A stretch of 64,000 nt of DNA from Algoriphagus sanaruensis (GTDB taxonomy: Bacteria; Bacteroidota; Bacteroidia; Cytophagales; Cyclobacteriaceae), in NCBI RefSeq assembly GCF_001593605.1, contig NZ_CP012836.1, forward strand, positions 806,001 to 870,000, read 5' to 3'. The first letter of the stretch is position 1; each line of letters starts with the position of its first letter. The notes below the pieces were generated by a model. That model was not told the DNA's origin. It did not search any database and saw only the letters and a list, made by a program, of their open reading frames with translations. This document shows, piece after piece, positions 59,930 to 64,000 of the stretch. Made by a program: the position numbers and the translations under genes.

Positions 59930-61276
59930 ATGAATATCAAGCAATTTTACGACGAGGGTTTAGCCCATGCGAGCTATGCAATTTTATCTGAAGGAAAAGT
60001 CGCCTTGGTTGATCCAGGAAGAAATCCTCAGCAATACTATGATTTTGCCGAAGCTCATGATGCACAAATCGTTGCTGTAATCGAAACTCATCCCCATGCT
60101 GACTTTGTAAGTTCCCACTTGGAATTTCACAAAAATGAAGGTGCTACCATTTATGTTTCCAAACTAGTGGGGGCAGAATACCCTCATGTTGGTTTTGACG
60201 AAGGAGATTCATTCCAATTGGGCAAAGTTTCATTTCATTCTTTGCATACTCCCGGCCATTCCCCGGATTCAATCAGCATCTTGTTGAAAGATGAAAATGG
60301 AAAAGATCATGCCTTGTTCTCAGGTGATACCTTGTTTATCGGTGATGTAGGTCGTCCTGACTTAAGAGAAAAAGCAGGGAATATGACCGCACAGCGGGAA
60401 GAGCTTGCCCGAATGATGTACCACACAGTTCAGAATAAATTAAAGCCATTGGCGGATGATGTACTTGTATTCCCTGCTCATGGCGCCGGTTCACTTTGTG
60501 GTAAAAACCTTAGTGATGCCCGTCAATCCACCATTGGGGAGCAGCGCGCCACCAACTGGGCATTTTCTGATTTGGATGAAAAGGCCTTTATGGATTCCCT
60601 ACTTCAGGGACAGCCGTACATTCCAAAATACTTTGGCTACGACGTCGACATGAACAAAAAAGGTGCACCTGCTTATCAGCGGTCCCTTTCTCAAGTAAGT
60701 ATATGGCCTGCTGGATCAACTCTTCCAGAAGGAGCGTTGGTGATAGATGCACGCAAAAATGAGCAGTTTGTGGCTGGTCATATTCCGGGTGCGATCAATA
60801 TCATGAATGGTGGAAAATTTGAAACCTGGTTGGGTTCAATCGTCGGTCCAGAGGAGAAATTCTTCTTGGTCGCTGATTCTGCCGCCGAATTGGAAATTCT
60901 GATTACCAAGTCAGCCAAAATTGGCTATGAGCAGCTGATCAAAGGAGCAGTGGTTAATCCAGCTGGAATGACGGAAACTGGAACTTCTTTCGATTTGGAA
61001 TCTTTCAAATCAAATCAAGAGGCATACACAATAGTAGATATCAGAAGCCGGGATGAACATGCGAATTCACCAATTTTCGAAGGAGCGTTAAATATTCCAC
61101 TTCAAGAGCTAAGAGAAAGAGCAGCTGAAATTCCAACAGCGAAGCCAGTTTTGATCCATTGCGCAGGTGGTTATCGATCAGCCGCCGGGTCAAGTATCGT
61201 AGCAGGTGCTTTGAAAGGCGCGGAGGTTTTAGACTTCAGTGAAGCCATCAAAGAATTTCAAACGGTAGCTCATTAA
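59930..61276 (+). CDS. CstB-like persulfide dioxygenase fused to pseudo-rhodanese and rhodanese domains
   Basis: 448 residues with the CstB order. Metallo-beta-lactamase persulfide dioxygenase at 1-230: His54-x-His56-x-Asp58 in THPHADFVSSH, His110, Asp133, His184, and Cys190 in GAGSLCG, equivalent to the second reactive Cys of CstB. Rhodanese-like domain at about 265-345, where the catalytic Cys is replaced in LVADSAAEL. Active rhodanese at about 355-446 with Cys411 in HCAGGYRS. The enzyme family oxidises persulfides to sulfite and makes thiosulfate, detoxifying sulfide. No CstR or sulfide:quinone reductase gene is near. A strong terminator follows. Confidence 0.9.
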   Translation: MNIKQFYDEGLAHASYAILSEGKVALVDPGRNPQQYYDFAEAHDAQIVAVIETHPHADFVSSHLEFHKNEGATIYVSKLVGAEYPHVGFDEGDSFQLGKVSFHSLHTPGHSPDSISILLKDENGKDHALFSGDTLFIGDVGRPDLREKAGNMTAQREELARMMYHTVQNKLKPLADDVLVFPAHGAGSLCGKNLSDARQSTIGEQRATNWAFSDLDEKAFMDSLLQGQPYIPKYFGYDVDMNKKGAPAYQRSLSQVSIWPAGSTLPEGALVIDARKNEQFVAGHIPGAINIMNGGKFETWLGSIVGPEEKFFLVADSAAELEILITKSAKIGYEQLIKGAVVNPAGMTETGTSFDLESFKSNQEAYTIVDIRSRDEHANSPIFEGALNIPLQELRERAAEIPTAKPVLIHCAGGYRSAAGSSIVAGALKGAEVLDFSEAIKEFQTVAH

Positions 61277-61301
61277 GAAAAAGAAAAGTTATGGTCACCC
61301 C

Positions 61302-61330
61302 AAAGCCCTCGGAAACTCCGAGGGCTTTTC
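61302..61330 (+). terminator. Terminator of the CstB-like gene
   Basis: A 12-bp perfect stem AAAGCCCTCGGA / TCCGAGGGCTTT with a 3-nt loop followed by TT. Confidence 0.9.
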
Positions 61331-61403
61331 TGATTTATAGATCCTGAAAAAGAAAAACGAACCAAAAGGGGTAATTTCAAGTCTTTGTTGAAAAGTAAAA
61401 TTC

Positions 61404-61643
61404 ATGAGTCGGGAAGAATTTAGTCAAATGCCCTTACACCAAAAGATCAAGACCCTTTATCTCGAGGGGACTTTTGTGGTGGGTATTCGCTACTACCGAC
61501 ATAAGGTTAATCTGTATCTGCTGGAAAACGAATACGTAGAGGTATTTTACAATCACAAGGAGGATAAGATTGACAAAATCGATTTTTTGCCCAGAGATCA
61601 CAGTCGAATGAAGTTTTACCTAGATCAAATCAAACTTGAATGA
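61404..61643 (+). CDS. Small conserved-looking hypothetical protein
   Basis: 79 residues, no signal peptide or membrane helix. The sequence MPLHQKIKTLYLEGTFVVGI, RYYRHKVNLYLLENEYVEVF and YNHKEDKIDKIDFL suggests a small alpha plus beta domain. I recall similar proteins in Cytophagia but no function. The stop overlaps the start of the following hairpin. Confidence 0.7.
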   Translation: MSREEFSQMPLHQKIKTLYLEGTFVVGIRYYRHKVNLYLLENEYVEVFYNHKEDKIDKIDFLPRDHSRMKFYLDQIKLE

Positions 61644-61677
61644 AAAAACCACAGGAATTCGCTCCTGTGGTTTTTTT
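61643..61677. terminator. Bidirectional terminator
   Basis: A 14-bp stem AAAAAACCACAGGA / TCCTGTGGTTTTTT with a 6-nt loop between the small hypothetical gene and the convergent S9 peptidase. Confidence 0.92.
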
Positions 61678-61699
61678 GATTTTGGATTTATTGAAATTG

Positions 61700-63892
61700 T
61701 TAAAGTTTTCGCTTAAGGAAATCGGTCATCATGGTATAGAGATGCCAGGTGGTATTGCCGCCGTAGATGCCATGATTTCTATTTGGATAATAAAACGTTT
61801 CAAATTGCTTGTCTGCAGCGATCAGCGCATTTACCAAATCCACAGAATTTTGGAAGTGGACATTGTCGTCACCGGTTCCGTGAATTAAAAGGAAATTTCC
61901 TTTCAGCTTGTTAACATGAGAAATTGGGCTGTTTTCATCATATCCAGACGGGTTTAATTGAGGCGTTTGAAGATAGCGCTCGGTGTAGATGGTGTCATAA
62001 TATCTCCAAGTCGTGACCGGAGCTACTGCGATAGCTGTCTTGAACACTTCGTTTCCTACCATTAAAGATAGCGAAGACATATAGCCACCATACGACCAAC
62101 CCCAAATCCCGATTCTAGTGGGATCGACAAATGGCATTTTAGCAAAATATTTTGCACCCTCGATCTGATCGATCGTTTCTAGTTTTCCAAGATTAGCATA
62201 GGTAGAATGCTTAAAATCTCTGCCTCGAGCTCCTGTTCCTCGATTATCGACACAGGCCACGATAATTCCTTCAGCCGCAAGTTGTTGATGCCAAAAGTCA
62301 CGAGTTCCTCCCCAAGAGTTCAATACATTTTGAGAGCCTGGGCCTCCATACACATACATCAGGACAGGATATTTTTTGTTGGGATCAAAGTCAGCCGGCT
62401 TGATGATATAGCCATTGAGCTCGGTTCCGTCCACAGTTGGGAAGGTGAAAAACTCCTTTTTTCCTAATGCAAAACCTGCTAGGCGATCTCTCAAAGCCTG
62501 ATTATCCTCTAAAACCTTTAGTTCCTTTCCGGCAGCATCGTTCAAGGTTACCTTGACAGGCATATCTGCTGTAGAGTAGTAATCGATGTAAAATTTATGA
62601 TCAGGGCTCATATTAATGGTATGGCTGCCCTTCAAAGGAGTTAGGATTTTTTTTCCTTTTCCATCCAAGTTGATCACGTAAAAATTACGCTCCAGTGGAG
62701 AGGCCTCGGTTGAAATGAAATAAAGTTTTTTGGCTTTTTCATCGATACCTACCATCGAAGTCACTTCCCAACTGCCTGAAGTGATCTGCCGAATAAGTGA
62801 TCCGTCTAAATTGTGGTGATAGATGTGTTTGAAACCGTCTTGTTCGGAGGTACGGATAAATGTTTTTCCGTCGCTGAGGTATTGCAAGTCATCGTTGTAG
62901 TCGAGGTCCACATAAGTTTTAGATGTCTCGGAGATGATCAGTTTGCTTTCGCCCGAAGTGGCATTAGCATGGAAGATATCCAGTTGATTCTGGAGTCTAT
63001 TCATTCGGATGAAAGCCAAGGTATTGGCATTCTGTGTCCAGTAGATTCTTGGAAGGTAGATGTCAGTTTCGGTTCCCGCATCGATCTTTTGAGTTTTTGC
63101 GGTAGCCAAATCATAGACATGGATACTTACCGTGGAATTCTTTTCTCCTGCTTTTGGATACTTAAACTTGTAATCCTGCGGATAAAGCGGTCCCCAAGTC
63201 TGCATGTTAAATTCTGGTACTTGGGATTCATCGAAGCGGATGAAAGCGATCTTTTTGCCGTCAGGCGACCATTTGAAAGCTTGAGCCATAGAAAATTCCT
63301 CCTCGTACACCCAGTCGGCAGCACCGTTGATGACCTTGTTCCATTCGCCATCCTGAGTGATTTGGGTCAGTTTGTTGCTTGCCAACTCGACCATAAACAG
63401 GTCATTGTCTTTTACAAAAGCTACCTTATCGTTGTCCGGTGAGAGGGTTGCATAGGAGATTTTTTCTCCGTTCATCAATTGCTGCTTTTGGCCTGAGGCC
63501 ATATCTACCACATAGAAAATTCCCTTGGAAGATCTGCGGTAAATGGATTCGACATCTGTAGCAATCAATGCCTTTGATTCATCGGCATTGAACGAATAGC
63601 TTGAAAAGTTTAGCCCAAGCTTGGCTCCATCCAATAAAACTCCAGCTTCTTCTCCTGTGGCCAAATTGATCTTAACTACGGCTGGTGCTCCACCACGCTG
63701 GACGAGCGAACTGTAAAATTGTCCATCTTTCATCCAATTGATGCCATAGACGGATTTTTCGTTGAAGGTCCCTTTTTTGAAGATATCTTCTAAGGTTACC
63801 TTTTTAAGATTTTGAGCTTGGGTGTTGATAGCCATTCCGATCATGGCGATCAAGACGAGGCTGAATACTCTCCAACTTTTAATCATATTCAT
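61700..63892 (-). CDS. Secreted S9B dipeptidyl peptidase IV-like serine peptidase
   Basis: 730 residues with a signal peptide (VFSLVLIAMIGMAINTQAQ). An eight-bladed beta-propeller contains ADWVYEEEFSMAQAF, whose Glu pair binds the substrate N-terminus in DPP IV. The C-terminal hydrolase has Ser600 in GWSYGGYMS, Asp in GTGDDNVHFQ and His in RNHGIYGG. It releases X-Pro or X-Ala dipeptides from peptides in the periplasm. Ends at the bidirectional hairpin. Confidence 0.94.
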   Translation of the reverse strand: MNMIKSWRVFSLVLIAMIGMAINTQAQNLKKVTLEDIFKKGTFNEKSVYGINWMKDGQFYSSLVQRGGAPAVVKINLATGEEAGVLLDGAKLGLNFSSYSFNADESKALIATDVESIYRRSSKGIFYVVDMASGQKQQLMNGEKISYATLSPDNDKVAFVKDNDLFMVELASNKLTQITQDGEWNKVINGAADWVYEEEFSMAQAFKWSPDGKKIAFIRFDESQVPEFNMQTWGPLYPQDYKFKYPKAGEKNSTVSIHVYDLATAKTQKIDAGTETDIYLPRIYWTQNANTLAFIRMNRLQNQLDIFHANATSGESKLIISETSKTYVDLDYNDDLQYLSDGKTFIRTSEQDGFKHIYHHNLDGSLIRQITSGSWEVTSMVGIDEKAKKLYFISTEASPLERNFYVINLDGKGKKILTPLKGSHTINMSPDHKFYIDYYSTADMPVKVTLNDAAGKELKVLEDNQALRDRLAGFALGKKEFFTFPTVDGTELNGYIIKPADFDPNKKYPVLMYVYGGPGSQNVLNSWGGTRDFWHQQLAAEGIIVACVDNRGTGARGRDFKHSTYANLGKLETIDQIEGAKYFAKMPFVDPTRIGIWGWSYGGYMSSLSLMVGNEVFKTAIAVAPVTTWRYYDTIYTERYLQTPQLNPSGYDENSPISHVNKLKGNFLLIHGTGDDNVHFQNSVDLVNALIAADKQFETFYYPNRNHGIYGGNTTWHLYTMMTDFLKRKL

Positions 63893-63955
63893 TTGATTTT
63901 GGGTAAAATTCTTGACTGAAACGAGGACGAATATATAAAAAGCTTGATTTTAACT

Positions 63956-63988
63956 CTCCAAGGGCTATGAAACCCTTGGAGGGTTTTT
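63956..63988. repeat. CCTCCAAGGG palindromic element, second copy
   Basis: CTCCAAGGG (63956-63964) pairs with CCCTTGGAG (63973-63981), followed by GGTTTTTT. Same element as at 16506-16532, here with a T run, upstream of the S9 peptidase start. Confidence 0.75.
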
Positions 63989-64000
63989 TGGAAACCTTTG

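Noticed and set aside
62813..63442. 209-codon open frame antisense to the S9 peptidase
   Set aside because: Complete overlap with the propeller coding sequence and no protein-like motifs.

Overview
The window looks like ordinary chromosome from a member of the Bacteroidota, most likely a Cyclobacteriaceae bacterium close to Algoriphagus; the genus is an inference from gene content, since there is no rRNA here. Supporting signs are: promoters of the TAnnTTTG type found in this phylum; almost no Shine-Dalgarno sequences, with one striking exception in front of rpsU; a fused SecDF; families largely confined to this phylum (DUF2851, DUF6702, DUF4172-Fic, membrane-anchored MutS-like protein); and many secreted peptidases of families M1, S9, S10 and the DUF5117-type metalloproteases. 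No tRNA, rRNA, CRISPR array, insertion sequence or prophage was found.

Layout. 1-4.9 kb: truncated rlmH, a fasciclin protein, a YcxB-like membrane protein, a Fur-family regulator and a large secreted zinc protease. 4.97-9.7 kb: a compact type III polyketide locus (flavoenzyme, UbiA prenyltransferase, chalcone-synthase-like enzyme, methyltransferase) followed by an MscS channel. 9.7-16.5 kb: an iodotyrosine-deiodinase-like flavoprotein, a lipoprotein, a membrane MutS-like ATPase, purK-purE with an unlisted 49-residue membrane protein, and a class II Fic protein preceded by three 27-bp palindromes at an exact 44-bp period. 16.5-24.5 kb: an M20 amidohydrolase, NIPSNAP protein, M1 peptidase, HupE/UreJ and DUF6702 proteins, glycyl-tRNA synthetase and a small outer-membrane protein. 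24.6-28.2 kb: a five-gene operon joining a CPPxC-ending small protein, a polytopic membrane protein, a histidine kinase, a LuxR-type regulator and a Gfo/Idh/MocA oxidoreductase. 28.3-34.3 kb: secDF, udk, rdgB, a LOG-family protein and a nitroreductase. 34.4-37 kb: an S10 peptidase followed by two antitoxin-like fragments without toxins and an unknown secreted protein. 37.2-44 kb: a TonB-dependent receptor divergent from an alpha-L-fucosidase and a GMC dehydrogenase with its small subunit. 44-53.7 kb: PLP ammonia-lyase, deformylase-like protein, ABC-F ATPase, AlkD-like protein, nucleoside phosphorylase, trhO, a PglD-like acyltransferase, DUF2851 and pyrF. 53.9-64 kb: a GT39 glycosyltransferase, hpf, xerC, rpsU, atpC-atpD, an NlpC/P60 lipoprotein, a CstB-like persulfide dioxygenase-rhodanese and a DPP IV-type peptidase.

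Working together. Purine and pyrimidine housekeeping (purKE, pyrF, udk, rdgB, nucleoside phosphorylase) and translation functions (glyQS, rpsU, hpf, trhO, rlmH) are scattered among accessory functions that process peptides and glycans at the cell surface. Intergenic spaces carry several families of short palindromic or degenerate repeats, and two of these have entered coding sequence.

The most unusual signal is the tandem promoter-operator array in front of the Fic gene. Next come the orphan sensory operon, the type III PKS locus with its divergent-promoter inverted repeat, the rpsU leader, and the bacterial deiodinase homologue.
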